From Micromonospora sediminicola (GTDB taxonomy: Bacteria > Actinomycetota > Actinomycetes > Mycobacteriales > Micromonosporaceae): a DNA stretch of 64,000 bases. Each line of letters opens with the position of its first letter. Position 1 is the first letter of the stretch. Positions 49,474 to 58,484 of this stretch are shown one piece after another. The stretch lies in the NCBI RefSeq assembly GCF_900089585.1, contig NZ_FLRH01000004.1, positions 985,001 through 1,049,000 of the forward strand, read 5' to 3'. The notes under the pieces were generated by a model. The model was not told the DNA's origin, did not search any database, and worked only from the letters and a program-made list of their open reading frames with translations. Both the position numbers and the translations under genes were made by a program.

Positions 49474-50262
49474 CTACTTTGCCACATCCCCCGACGACGA
49501 GGAAAATCCGCCCCGGTCCAGCGCCGCCCGGTCGCGCTCGTCGAGCGTCTCCGGGGGCAGCGCGTCGATCATGTCGGGGCGGCGGGTCGCGGTCCGCCGC
49601 AGCGCCTCGTCGCGCCGCCAGCGGGCGATCCGGGCGTGGTCGCCGGAGCGGAGCACCTCGGGCACGTCCAGCCCGCGCCAGGTCGCCGGCTTGGTGTAGA
49701 GCGGGGCCTCCAGCAGCCCGTGGGCGTGCGACTCCTCGTCCAGCGAGCCGGCGTTGCCGAGCACCCCGGGCAGCAGCCGGGTGACCGCCTCCAGGATCAC
49801 CAGCACGGCCACCTCGCCGCCGAAGAGCACGTAGTCACCGAGGGAGACCTCGGTCACCCGCATCCGGGTCGCCGCGTGCTCCAGCACCCGCTGGTCGATG
49901 CCCTCGTACCGGCCGCAGGCGAAGAGCAGATGCGACTCGGCGGCCAGCTCGTGCGCCACGGCCTGGGTGAACGGGACGCCGGCCGGCGACGGGACGAGCA
50001 GCCGGGGCAGGGTGTGCCCGTCCGGGCTCAGCTCGTCGGGGGCCAGCGAGTCCAGCGCCTCACCCCACGGTTCCGGCCGCATGACCATGCCCGGACCGCC
50101 GCCGTACGGCGTGTCGTCGACCGTGCGGTGCACGTCGTGGGTCCAGGTCCGCAGATCGTGTACGGCCAGCCGCAGCAGCCCGTTCGCGCGGGCCTTGCCG
50201 ATCAACGACAGGTCCAGCGGGGCGAAGTACTCCGGGAAGATCGACACGATGTCGACGCGCAT
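49474..50262 (-). CDS. trmD: tRNA (guanine-N1)-methyltransferase TrmD
   Basis: 262 residues. SPOUT enzyme making m1G37. Motifs: MRVDIVSIFPEYF, PYGGGPGMVMRPEP, FACGRYEGIDQRV, SLGDYVLFGGEVA (knot) and RRPDMID. It starts 13 bp after the rimM stop. The C-terminal tail FSSSSGDVAK is not conserved. Confidence 0.96.
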   Translation of the reverse strand: MRVDIVSIFPEYFAPLDLSLIGKARANGLLRLAVHDLRTWTHDVHRTVDDTPYGGGPGMVMRPEPWGEALDSLAPDELSPDGHTLPRLLVPSPAGVPFTQAVAHELAAESHLLFACGRYEGIDQRVLEHAATRMRVTEVSLGDYVLFGGEVAVLVILEAVTRLLPGVLGNAGSLDEESHAHGLLEAPLYTKPATWRGLDVPEVLRSGDHARIARWRRDEALRRTATRRPDMIDALPPETLDERDRAALDRGGFSSSSGDVAK

Positions 50263-50275
50263 GCGGTGGCTCCAG

Positions 50276-50815
50276 CTACAGGTCGAGCAGGCCACTGGGC
50301 AGGTCGACGACGACGCGACCGCCGGCGAGGTCCACCTCGGGCACGATCGCCTTGACGAACGGGATGAGCGCGGGCGGCCCTTCGGGCCGCCGCAGTACCA
50401 GCAGGTCGGAGGCGGGGGCGTGGTCGATCCGGGCCACCTCGCCGAGCCGCTCGCCGTCCCGGGTGACCACGGCGAGCCCGACCAGCTGGTGGTCGTGGAA
50501 CTCCTCCGGGTCCTCCGGCGGGGCCACGTCGGCGCTGTCGACACCGACCAGCGTGTTACGCAGCGCCTCGGCCACGTCGCGGCCGAGCACGCCCTCGAAG
50601 ACGACCAGCAGCCGACCCTGGTGCCAACGGGCCGACTCGACGGTCAGCTCCGGCGGCACCCGCCAGGCGCCGGGCTCGGCCGGAACCGCGCCCGGTTCAG
50701 TGCGCAGCACTGAACCGGGCGCGAACCGTGCTTCGGGCTCATCGGTCCGCACCTCCACGGTGACCTCTCCGCGGATGCCGTGCGGTTTGCCGATCCGGCC
50801 GACGACGAGAAGCAT
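50276..50815 (-). CDS. rimM: Ribosome maturation factor RimM
   Basis: 179 residues. N-terminal RimM barrel (LLVVGRIGKPHGIRGEVTV) and C-terminal PRC barrel (DHQLVGLAVVTRDGERLGEV, IPFVKAIVPEVDLAGGRV). Helps assemble the 30S head by binding S19. Its ATG overlaps the khpA stop by one base (TGATG), so translation is coupled. Confidence 0.96.
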   Translation of the reverse strand: MLLVVGRIGKPHGIRGEVTVEVRTDEPEARFAPGSVLRTEPGAVPAEPGAWRVPPELTVESARWHQGRLLVVFEGVLGRDVAEALRNTLVGVDSADVAPPEDPEEFHDHQLVGLAVVTRDGERLGEVARIDHAPASDLLVLRRPEGPPALIPFVKAIVPEVDLAGGRVVVDLPSGLLDL

Positions 50816-51048
50816 CAGTACGAGTCGACGATGTCGACGCGTACCCCACGCCCGCCGATGGAGCCGATCACCTGGCGCAGCGCCTTGGCGGTCCGGCCGG
50901 ACCGCCCGATCACCGTGCCGAGATCCTCCGGGTGCACGCGGACCTCGAGCCGCTTGCCCCGACGGGAATCGACCATCCGCACCCGGACGTCGTCCGGGTG
51001 GTCGACGATCCCCTTGACCAGGTGCTCCAGGGCGGGACGCAGCGCCAT
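50815..51048 (-). CDS. khpA: KH-domain RNA-binding protein KhpA
   Basis: 77 residues. Single KH domain with the G-x-x-G loop in VIGRSGRTAKALRQVI. Binds RNA, usually with KhpB; links to cell-length control in other bacteria. ATG 51048 starts one base after the rpsP stop; the longer start at 51075 would overlap rpsP. Confidence 0.93.
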   Translation of the reverse strand: MALRPALEHLVKGIVDHPDDVRVRMVDSRRGKRLEVRVHPEDLGTVIGRSGRTAKALRQVIGSIGGRGVRVDIVDSY

Positions 51049-51049
51049 G

Positions 51050-51505
51050 TCAGGCCTGCTCGCCGGACTCTGCACCGGTCTGCTCCTCGGCCTTGGGCTC
51101 GGCGGCCTTCGGCTCCTCGGCCTTGGCGGCCTTCTTGGCCGGCTTGGCCGGGGTCTCCGCCACGCCGGCGGCGGCCTTCGCCTCGGCCTCGTACGCCGCC
51201 TTGCGGTCGGCCCGCTCCGGGGCGACCTTCAGCGGCGGCGGGGCCGGCAGGCCCTTGAACTTCTGCCAGTCACCGGTCAGCTCCAGCAGGCGCTGCACGG
51301 CCTCGCTCGGCTGAGCGCCGACCGACAGCCAGTACTGGACCCGCTCCGACTTGACCTCGATCACCGAAGGGTCTTCCTTCGGCTGGTACACACCGACGAA
51401 CTCGATCGCGCGACCGTCACGCTTGGTGCGCGAGTCGGCGATGACGATGCGGTACTGCGGGTTGCGGATCTTGCCCATCCGCAGGAGCCGGATCTTTACG
51501 GCCAC
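51050..51505 (-). CDS. rpsP: 30S ribosomal protein S16
   Basis: 151 residues. The first ~85 residues are S16 (VKIRLLRMGKIRNPQYRIVI, IEFVGVYQPKEDPSVIEV, AQPSEAVQRLLELTGDW). The rest is a Lys/Ala/Glu/Pro-rich tail (AKPAKKAAKAEEPKAAEPK) typical of actinobacterial S16. First gene of the rpsP-khpA-rimM-trmD-rplS operon; the ~240-bp leader upstream has no other gene. Confidence 0.96.
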   Translation of the reverse strand: MAVKIRLLRMGKIRNPQYRIVIADSRTKRDGRAIEFVGVYQPKEDPSVIEVKSERVQYWLSVGAQPSEAVQRLLELTGDWQKFKGLPAPPPLKVAPERADRKAAYEAEAKAAAGVAETPAKPAKKAAKAEEPKAAEPKAEEQTGAESGEQA

Positions 51506-51746
51506 AGTTGTTTCGCTCCTGTTGCGATCTCACCGGCCCGTACGGGCGGTGTGGCGGGTGAGCGCCGACCGGCACAGTGGGGTTTGGGCCGGAGACTGCT
51601 CGGTGAACTGACGACGCGCCCGGGTTAGAGGGCGCCGGACGCGCGCCGGATACCAGCGGACCATTCTGCCAGATCCGTACCGGATCTCTCGCACCGGACC
51701 CGGACCGTACGCCCTCCAGCGGTCGTCCGTGACGAACGACACGTGC

Positions 51747-52403
51747 TCAGCGGACCGGTGGCCGGTCCCATCCGGGCGGCAGTTCGTCCGGTACGTCCCA
51801 CTCGGCGGGTGGGGTGAAGTCGCACCACGTGCCGTCGAACGGGAACGCCCCCGCCTCGGCCAGGCGGATCACCCGCTCCCCCTCCGCGCGGACCGCCTTC
51901 TCGTCGGCCACCCAGTAGTGCTCCGGGAAGGCGAGCCGCTCTGCGAACTCGTCCTCGTCCTTCCACTCCCAGCTCAGGTCGGGACGCACCACCACGTCGA
52001 GGTCCTGGTCCACCACGTCGACCCCGGCCACCGCCCCGTCGTCCCAGCGGACCCCGGGCTCCTCCAGGTTGACGTACCAGCTCTGGAACCGGTCCCCGGC
52101 GTCGCGGAACCACCAGACCGAGTGGGCGGCGCCGGTGGGCAGGAACTTCAGCACCGGCGGGCCGTTCCACGTACCGCGCGCCAGGGCGTACCCGGAGGTG
52201 ATCCACTCGGTGAACGGCACCGCACGCATCCCGAGCCCGGCGGCGGTCACCTCGTGCGCGACGGGCGCCTGCCGCGCCACCCACAGCAGCAGCCCTCGCT
52301 CGTCGTCGGAGACCACACGCGCCGCGCGGACCCATCCGATCCGCCCACGCCGCACGTTGCGGTGCAGAACCAGGCGGCCGGGTTCGAAGCGCACGCTCAC
52401 CAT
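51747..52403 (-). CDS. DUF402 protein
   Basis: 218 residues. DUF402 features: HSVWWFRDAGDRFQSWYVNLE, VVDQDLDVVVRPDLSWEWKD and a C-terminal AEAGAFPFDGTWCDF. Related proteins are nucleoside phosphatases or RNase-like enzymes (FAU-1/Ntdp type); activity here is unknown. ATG 52403 is chosen because the 5' part up to 52451 lies inside the repeat element downstream of proS. Confidence 0.82.
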   Translation of the reverse strand: MVSVRFEPGRLVLHRNVRRGRIGWVRAARVVSDDERGLLLWVARQAPVAHEVTAAGLGMRAVPFTEWITSGYALARGTWNGPPVLKFLPTGAAHSVWWFRDAGDRFQSWYVNLEEPGVRWDDGAVAGVDVVDQDLDVVVRPDLSWEWKDEDEFAERLAFPEHYWVADEKAVRAEGERVIRLAEAGAFPFDGTWCDFTPPAEWDVPDELPPGWDRPPVR

Positions 52404-52410
52404 CCCTGAC

Positions 52411-52465
52411 GTGTTAAGAGGGGCCCCTTGCTCTACCGGAGGCGTTAACAAGGGGCCCTTCCTTG
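52411..52465 (-). repeat. Hairpin repeat, copy B (terminator-like)
   Basis: Inverted copy of the element at 13983-14036. Read on the minus strand it starts 4 bp after the proS stop; AAGGGCCCCTTG and CAAGGGGCCCCTCTT form the stem around the conserved loop. It probably ends proS transcription. Confidence 0.85.
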
Positions 52466-52469
52466 CATC

Positions 52470-53876
52470 TCAGTAGGCGCGGGCCAGGATGGCGACCAGG
52501 TCGGGCTCGTCCTCGGAGTCGGGCACCGAGCCGTCGGCCCGCAGCAGGCAGCGGACCGTCACACCCTGCGCGTTCGCCTCGGCCTCACCGGGCACGCCGA
52601 CCGCCGACCACGGCACCATGGCCCAGCCGGTGGCGGACGCCTCGATCGCCTCGGCCAGCGTCGACACCTCGACGGTGCGGGACCGGCGGAACTCCAGCGC
52701 CTGGTCGTGCAGCGCCCGCTGGTCGGCCTCCAGCGCGGCCAGGACCGCGCCGACCACGTCGGCCACCGGCGTCGGGGCCTTCGAGCCGTCCGTGCGCCGG
52801 ACCACCACCGCGTTGCCGGCGGCCAGGTCACGGGGGCCGACCTCGACACGGACGGGGTAGCCGCGCAGCTCGGCGTCGACGGCGCGGCGGCCGAACGCGG
52901 TGTCGGTCCGGTCGTCCAGCGCGACCCGGACCCCGGCGTCGCGCAGCGCGTCGCGCAGCTTGGCCGCCGCCTCGCTCACGCCCTCGCCGTCCTTGACGAT
53001 CATCACGTACGCCTGGACCGGCGCCAGCTTCGGCGGCACCCGCAGCCCGTTGTCGTCGCCGTGGCACATGATCAGGCCGCCGAGCATCCGGGTGGAGGTG
53101 CCCCAGGAGGTGGTCCAGGCGTGCTCCCGGCCGCCCTCGGCCGAGGAGTAGCTGATGTCGAACGCCTTGGCGAAGTTCTGGCCCAGCTCGTGGCTGGTGC
53201 CGAGCTGGAGCGCCTTGCCGTCGCCCATCATGCCCTCGCACGTGTACGTGGCGGTGGCGCCGGCGAAGCGTTCCCGGGCGGTCTTCAGGCCGACCACCAC
53301 CGGGATGCCCAGCACGTTGACCATCAGGTCCTCGTACGCCTCGTGCAGGATCCGCCGGGCGTAGGCCCGCGCGTCCTCCCGGGTGGCGTGCGCGGTGTGC
53401 CCCTCCTGCCAGAGGAACTCGCTGGTGCGCAGGAAGATCCGCGGGCGCAGCTCCCAGCGGACCACGTTGGCCCACTGGTTGAGCAGCAGCGGCAGGTCCC
53501 GGTAGGAGTCGATCCACTTGGCCATGAACTCGCCGATGACCGTCTCGCTGGTGGGACGCACCACCACCGGCTCGGCGAGCTGCTTGCCGCCGCCGTGGGT
53601 GACCACGGCCAGCTCCGGCGAGAAGCCCTCGACGTGCTCGGCCTCCCGCTTGAGGTAGCTCTCCGGGATGAAGAGCGGGAAGTAGGCGTTCTCCGCGCCG
53701 GCCGCCTTGATCCGGGCGTCCATCTCGGCCTGCATCCGCTCCCAGATGGCGTAGCCGGCCGGCCGGATGACCATGGTGCCCCGCACCGGTCCGTTGTCGG
53801 CCAGCTTCGCCTTGGCGATCAGGTCCTGGTACCAGCGGGGAAAGTCCTCCGCACGGGGAGTGAGCACGCGTGCCAT
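52470..53876 (-). CDS. proS: Prolyl-tRNA synthetase, eukaryote/archaeal-type
   Basis: 468 residues. Class II core with YAIWERMQAEMDARIKAAG, VVRPTSETVIGEFMAKW, ELRPRIFLRTSEFLWQEGHT (motif 2) and GTSTRMLGGLIMCHGDDNG (motif 3). It lacks the ~180-residue editing insert of E. coli-type ProS and is about 100 residues shorter, so it belongs to the archaeal/eukaryotic-like group (ProS type 3). The C-terminal end DLVAILARAY is typical. ATG 53876. Confidence 0.93.
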   Translation of the reverse strand: MARVLTPRAEDFPRWYQDLIAKAKLADNGPVRGTMVIRPAGYAIWERMQAEMDARIKAAGAENAYFPLFIPESYLKREAEHVEGFSPELAVVTHGGGKQLAEPVVVRPTSETVIGEFMAKWIDSYRDLPLLLNQWANVVRWELRPRIFLRTSEFLWQEGHTAHATREDARAYARRILHEAYEDLMVNVLGIPVVVGLKTARERFAGATATYTCEGMMGDGKALQLGTSHELGQNFAKAFDISYSSAEGGREHAWTTSWGTSTRMLGGLIMCHGDDNGLRVPPKLAPVQAYVMIVKDGEGVSEAAAKLRDALRDAGVRVALDDRTDTAFGRRAVDAELRGYPVRVEVGPRDLAAGNAVVVRRTDGSKAPTPVADVVGAVLAALEADQRALHDQALEFRRSRTVEVSTLAEAIEASATGWAMVPWSAVGVPGEAEANAQGVTVRCLLRADGSVPDSEDEPDLVAILARAY

Positions 53877-53968
53877 GACCGCACATCCTATGCGCCGGGC
53901 GAGCCGCCGCTGCGTCGGGGAGCCGGCGGGCGCCGTGTCGGGCCCGCCGGCCGTAGACTTCGACGACG

Positions 53969-54544
53969 ATGGGTGAGGCACGGGACGCGATCGTCGACGC
54001 CGCCCGGGCCCAGACCGTGGCCTGCGGCTGGGACGGCGTGCGGATGGGCGCGGTGGCCGAGGCCGCCGGGGTCAGCCGGCAGACGGTCTACAACGAGTTC
54101 GGCACCAAGGCGGGTCTGGCCGAGGCACTGGCCCGGCGCGAGGTGGACCGGTTCGTCGGTGAGGTGCGGGCCGCGCTCGCCGAGCACGGCGCCGACGTCC
54201 ACGCCGCCGCGTACGCCGCGATCCGCCGCACACTCGCCTCCGCCGCCGACAATCCCCTGGTCAAGGCGATCCTGACCAGCGCCCGGGGCGGTTCGGACGA
54301 GCTGCTGCCCTACCTGACCACCCGCTCCGAGCTGGTCCTCACCGAGTCGACCACCGCGCTGCTGGAGTGGGCGGGGTGCCACCTGCCCGACGCCGACCCG
54401 GCGGCGCTGACCTTCGCGGCCGACAGCATCGTCCGCCTGGTTGTGAGCCACATCGTGCTGCCCCAGGCGCCGGTGGACGAGACCGCCGGGAAGTTGGCCG
54501 ACCTGGCCGTGCTCCTCTTCCTCGCCGCCGCCTCGCCACGCTGA
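53969..54544 (+). CDS. TetR family transcriptional regulator
   Basis: 191 residues. N-terminal HTH: RDAIVDAARAQTVACGW, RMGAVAEAAGVSRQTVYNEF and GTKAGLAEALARREVDRFV. The C-terminal ligand domain resembles the AlkX/DUF-type TetR proteins. TAGACT upstream with no Shine-Dalgarno suggests a leaderless start. Divergent from proS; targets unknown. Confidence 0.9.
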   Translation: MGEARDAIVDAARAQTVACGWDGVRMGAVAEAAGVSRQTVYNEFGTKAGLAEALARREVDRFVGEVRAALAEHGADVHAAAYAAIRRTLASAADNPLVKAILTSARGGSDELLPYLTTRSELVLTESTTALLEWAGCHLPDADPAALTFAADSIVRLVVSHIVLPQAPVDETAGKLADLAVLLFLAAASPR

Positions 54545-54554
54545 GCCGTCGCGG

Positions 54555-55634
54555 TCAGCGGACCACCCGGCCGCGCAGCACGATGCGGCTGGGCGACCGG
54601 ACCACGCGCAGGTCGCGGCGCGGGTCCTCGGGATAGACCACCAGGTCGGCGAGGCCGCCCTCGACCAGGCCGGGGAAGCCGAGCCACTCCCGGGCCCGCC
54701 AGGAGGCGGCGGCGAGCACGTCCTCGGCCGCCATACCGGCCTGCTCGTGCAGCAGCAGCATCTCCTCGGCCGCCAGCCCGTGGTCGATGCCGCCGCCCGC
54801 GTCGGTGCCCACGTAGATCGGTACCCCGGCCTCGTGTGCGGCGCGGACCACGTCGGGGAAGCGGTCGCGCAGGGCGAGCATGTGGTCGGCGTACCCGGGG
54901 AACTTCGGTCGGGCCTGCTCCGCGATGTGGCCGAACGTCCGAATGTTGATCATGGTGGGGACCAGCGCGGTGCCCTGCCGGGCCATCAGGTCGATCAGGT
55001 CGACGCTCAGCCCGGTGCCGTGCTCCACCGAGTCCACCCCGGCCCGCACCATGATCTCCACGGCCGACTCGGAGAACGTGTGCACCGCTGCGCGTACCCC
55101 GGCGGCGTGCGCGGCGGCGACCGCCGCGGTCATCGTGTCGGCGTCCCAGGCCGGGGCGAGGTCGCCCACCCCCCGGTCGATCCAGTCGCCGACCAGCTTG
55201 ACCCAGCCGTTGCCGGCGGCGGCCTGCGCGGCCACGGTCGCGGCCACCTCGGCGGCGCCGACCTCCACGCCGATGTCGCGCAGGTAGCGCTTCGGCGGCG
55301 CGACGTGCCGACCGGCGCGGGCCAGTCGCGGCAGTCCCGGCTCGTCCTCCAACTCGGGATACGGGTACGGCGAGCCGGCGTCGCGGATCGCCAGCACGCC
55401 GGCGTCCCGGTCGATCCGGGCCAGCTCCCGCGCCTGGTCGAGGGAGGTGATCGGGGCGCCGCCCCGGGCGATGCCGATGTGGCAGTGCGCGTCGGTCAGG
55501 CCGGGCAGCACGTAGCCGCCGTCGGCCACCGTCTCGGCGCCCGGCACCGGTTCGAAGGTGACCCGGTCGTCGACCAGCCAGACGTCCCGGACCTCGTCGT
55601 CGGGAAGGAACACACCGCGCACGTGCAGAGCCAT
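54555..55634 (-). CDS. Amidohydrolase family protein
   Basis: 359 residues. TIM-barrel metal hydrolase: DAHCHIGIARGG (HxH), GWVKLVGDW (bridging Lys), AVHTFSES and SVEHGTGLS (His ligands), VGTDAGGGIDHGL (catalytic Asp). Such imidazolonepropionase/prolidase-like enzymes hydrolyse amides; substrate unknown. ATG 55634 is chosen over GTG 55640. Converges on tetR. Confidence 0.9.
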   Translation of the reverse strand: MALHVRGVFLPDDEVRDVWLVDDRVTFEPVPGAETVADGGYVLPGLTDAHCHIGIARGGAPITSLDQARELARIDRDAGVLAIRDAGSPYPYPELEDEPGLPRLARAGRHVAPPKRYLRDIGVEVGAAEVAATVAAQAAAGNGWVKLVGDWIDRGVGDLAPAWDADTMTAAVAAAHAAGVRAAVHTFSESAVEIMVRAGVDSVEHGTGLSVDLIDLMARQGTALVPTMINIRTFGHIAEQARPKFPGYADHMLALRDRFPDVVRAAHEAGVPIYVGTDAGGGIDHGLAAEEMLLLHEQAGMAAEDVLAAASWRAREWLGFPGLVEGGLADLVVYPEDPRRDLRVVRSPSRIVLRGRVVR

Positions 55635-55652
55635 GTGCACAGTCCTACCCGA

Positions 55653-56234
55653 TCAGCCCTCCTCGGCCGCGAGCAGGTCGTTGCGCCGCGCGGTCAGCGC
55701 CGGCAGGTCGACCGAGACCTTCCACGGCCGCTCCGTGACGAACAGGTCCTCGGTGTGGGTCACCTGCTCGTACTCGCGGGTGCCGCCGCCGAGCGTGTAT
55801 TCGGTGAGCGCGATCCGCTCGTGCTGCGGGTCCACCACCCAGTAGGAGCGGACCCCGGAGTGCGCGTAGACCTTCGCCTTGTCGTACAGGTCGCGGAAGT
55901 GCGAGGTCGGCGAGACGACCTCCACGGCGAGCAACGCGTCCTCCACCGGGACGGGCGAGCGGCCGGCGTGCTTGCGCCGGATCACCACCACGTCCGGGCG
56001 CGGCTCGTTGCGGCGGTCGACCCGCATGGACAGGTCGATGGTCGCCAGGAACTCCGGCGGGCAGTTGACTTCGAGCGCGAGCAGCAGGCGGACGCACAGG
56101 TCCTGGTGCATGGCGGTGGGCGACGGCACGATCAACCTTCCGTTGATCAGTTCGTACGGAAGGTCCTTGGGCAGGTCGCCCAGGTCGTCGACCGTCCACT
56201 CGGGCCGCTCCGGCAGGATCGGGGCCGCGGTCAT
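55653..56234 (-). CDS. Uma2 family (DUF820) endonuclease-fold protein
   Basis: 193 residues. WTVDDLGDLPKDLPYELING, LSMRVDRRNEPRPDVVVIRR, LLAVEVVSPTSHFRDLYDKA and YAHSGVRSYWVVDP give the full Uma2 PD-(D/E)xK core with the E-x-V and K-x3-Y elements. AAGGAG is 6 bases before ATG 56234 and touches the ATG at 56240, so the former is preferred. Role unknown; second Uma2 gene of the window. Confidence 0.9.
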   Translation of the reverse strand: MTAAPILPERPEWTVDDLGDLPKDLPYELINGRLIVPSPTAMHQDLCVRLLLALEVNCPPEFLATIDLSMRVDRRNEPRPDVVVIRRKHAGRSPVPVEDALLAVEVVSPTSHFRDLYDKAKVYAHSGVRSYWVVDPQHERIALTEYTLGGGTREYEQVTHTEDLFVTERPWKVSVDLPALTARRNDLLAAEEG

Positions 56235-56304
56235 TGACATCTCCTTCCAGGGGGGCGACATCACCCTAGGAAAGGATGACGTCGCCCACCGTCACCGACA
56301 CACG

Positions 56305-57858
56305 TCAGCGCGGGCCGTTGTCGCCGCCCTTGCCGAGCTTGTTGAAGTCGATCTTCGGCAGCTTGAAGCCGGGCGGCAGGCCCTGCCCACCGGCCAGGTC
56401 GCCCGGGTCCAGGCCCGGCGGCAGCTGCGGCATGCCGCCCGGGAAACCGCCCGGCACACCGGCGCCGGTACGCGGCCGACCGCCGCCCTTGGTGCCCTTG
56501 CGCTTGTTCTTCGGCGACTTGGTCGCCTTGCGCCGGCCGCCGCCGGGCAGGCCCATCATGCCGCCCATCTGCTTCATCATCTTCTGCGCGTCGGCGAAGC
56601 GGTTGAGCAGCTGGTTGACGTCCATCACGGTGACGCCGGAGCCGCTGGCGATGCGGGCGCGCCGGGAACCGTTGATGATCTTCGGGTTGGTGCGCTCGGT
56701 CGGGGTCATCGACCGGATGATCGCGGTGACCCGGTCGAAGTGCTTGTCGTCCAGCTCGGCGATCTGGTCCTTCATCTGCCCCATGCCGGGCATCATGGCC
56801 AGCACGTTGGCGATCGGACCCATCCGCCGGACCGCGATGAGCTGATCGAGGAAGTCCTCCAGCGTGAAGGTCTCCCCACCCATCAGCTTGGCGGTCATCT
56901 TCTCCTTCTGATCGGAGTCGAAGGCCGCCTCGGCCTGCTCGATCAGAGTGAGGACGTCGCCCATGCCGAGGATCCGGCTGGCCATCCGGTCGGGGTGGAA
57001 GACGTCGAAGTCCTCCAGCTTCTCGCCGGTGGAGGCGAAGAGGATCGGCTGGCCGGTGACCTCCCGGACGGAGAGCGCGGCGCCACCGCGGGCGTCACCG
57101 TCGAGCTTGGAGAGCACCACGCCGGTGATGCCGACGCCGTCGCGGAACGCCTCGGCGGTGCGGACCGCGTCCTGACCGACCATGGCGTCGATGACGAAGA
57201 CGACCTCGTCGGGCTGGACCGCGTCCCGGATGTCCGCGGCCTGCTGCATCATCTCGGCGTCGATGCCGAGCCGGCCGGCGGTGTCCACGATGACGATGTC
57301 GCGGGCGGCCCGGCGGGCGTGCTCGATCGAGTCGCGGGCCACCTGCACCGGGTCGCCGACGCCGTTGCCGGGCGCCGGGGCGTACACCTCGACGCCGGCC
57401 CGGCCACCGAGCACCTGGAGCTGCCCGACGGCGTTCGGGCGCTGGAGGTCGGCGGCGACCAGCAACGGCTGGTGCCCCTGGGCCTTGAGCCAGCGGGCCA
57501 GCTTGCCGGCGAGAGTGGTCTTGCCGGAACCCTGGAGGCCGGCCAGCATGATCACGGTCGGCGGGTTCTTGGCGAACTGCAGCCGCCGGCCCTCGCCACC
57601 GAGGATGTTGATCAGCTCTTCGTTGACGATCTTGACGATCTGCTGGGCCGGGTTGAGCGCCTGGGAGACCTCGGCCCCGCGGGCCCGCTCCTTGACGTTC
57701 GCGATGAAGCCCTTGACCACCGGCAGGGCGACGTCGGCCTCCAGCAGCGCCATCCGGATCTCGCGCGCGGTGGCGTCGATGTCGGCGTCGGTGAGCCGAC
57801 CCTTGCCGCGGAGCTTGGTGAAGATCCCGGACAGGCGGTCACTCAAGGTGTCAAACAC
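56305..57858 (-). CDS. ffh: Signal recognition particle protein Ffh
   Basis: 517 residues. SRP54-type GTPase: N domain (MFDTLSDRLSGIFTKLRGKG), G domain with LAGLQGSGKTTLAGKLA, VDTAGRLGID, SKLDGDARGG; methionine-rich M domain (MKQMGGMMGLPGGGRRK) and a Lys/Gly/Pro tail. Targets nascent membrane proteins to FtsY. GTG 57858; the longer minus-strand frame upstream is made of a heptamer array and is not coding. Confidence 0.97.
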   Translation of the reverse strand: MFDTLSDRLSGIFTKLRGKGRLTDADIDATAREIRMALLEADVALPVVKGFIANVKERARGAEVSQALNPAQQIVKIVNEELINILGGEGRRLQFAKNPPTVIMLAGLQGSGKTTLAGKLARWLKAQGHQPLLVAADLQRPNAVGQLQVLGGRAGVEVYAPAPGNGVGDPVQVARDSIEHARRAARDIVIVDTAGRLGIDAEMMQQAADIRDAVQPDEVVFVIDAMVGQDAVRTAEAFRDGVGITGVVLSKLDGDARGGAALSVREVTGQPILFASTGEKLEDFDVFHPDRMASRILGMGDVLTLIEQAEAAFDSDQKEKMTAKLMGGETFTLEDFLDQLIAVRRMGPIANVLAMMPGMGQMKDQIAELDDKHFDRVTAIIRSMTPTERTNPKIINGSRRARIASGSGVTVMDVNQLLNRFADAQKMMKQMGGMMGLPGGGRRKATKSPKNKRKGTKGGGRPRTGAGVPGGFPGGMPQLPPGLDPGDLAGGQGLPPGFKLPKIDFNKLGKGGDNGPR

Positions 57859-57960
57859 GCGAACATCCCGTTTGTCGTTTTCGGCGGGCACAGCGGCCGG
57901 GCCGGCTGTCCAGCCCACCGTTAGGGTAGCCCGCCGCCCGCACCCCCGCTCCGACCCGGC

Positions 57961-58054
57961 CGCCCCGCGCCCCGCGCCCCGCGCCCCGCGCCCCGCGCCC
58001 CGCGCCCCGCGCCCCGCGCCCCGCGCCCCGCGCCCCGCGCCCCGCGCCCCGCGC
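57961..58054. repeat. Heptamer tandem array (CCCCGCG)n
   Basis: About 13 consecutive copies of the 7-base unit CCCCGCG (CGCGGGG on the other strand), directly upstream of ffh. A simple-sequence array of this kind may vary between strains and may affect ffh transcription. Confidence 0.9.
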
Positions 58055-58075
58055 CGACGGACGATAAGCCCCCGC

Positions 58076-58226
58076 ACACCCTGTCGAGCTGATAACACCA
58101 ACAACTCACGTCCACTCGCCGTCACCCCGCCACTGAGTCGTTCCTGCTATCAGCTCCAAAGGCACCGAGAACCCCACACCCGCACCGCACTCAACAAAGT
58201 GACGACGACGAGATCCGCCCACCGCC
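58076..58226. repeat. Palindromic ~150-bp repeat, copy 1
   Basis: Shares its ends and most of its sequence with 58337-58484. The inner palindrome is degraded on one side (GAGCTGATAACACCAACAAC) and intact on the other (TGCTATCAGCTC). Confidence 0.85.
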
Positions 58227-58336
58227 GAAGCGGGCGGGCACGACGGGACCTGCCAACCGCCGACCCCGTCCGGACCCCGCCGACAGCCGTCGACCACAGC
58301 GCCCGAGGAGCACCCGCCCGGGGCACGACAACCCCA

Positions 58337-58484
58337 ACACCCTGTCGAGCTGATAGCGGGAACGACTCACGCCCACTCGCCGTCGCCCCGCTACTGAGTC
58401 GTTCCTGCTATCAGCTCCAAAGGCACCGGGAACCCCACACCCGCCCCGCGCCCAGCAGGGTGACGACGAGATCCGCCCACCGCC
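58337..58484. repeat. Palindromic ~150-bp repeat, copy 2
   Basis: 23-base arms at 58347-58369 and 58395-58417 pair with one mismatch (GAGCTGATAGCGGGAACGAC... against its complement). On the minus strand a stable stem-loop would form. Function unknown: dispersed palindromic repeat, terminator, or small-element ends. Confidence 0.87.

Noticed and set aside
57921..58115. Minus-strand frame of Gly/Ala/Arg repeats fused to ffh
   Set aside because: It is the translation of a simple heptamer array; ffh has a good start at 57858 matching the family N-terminus.
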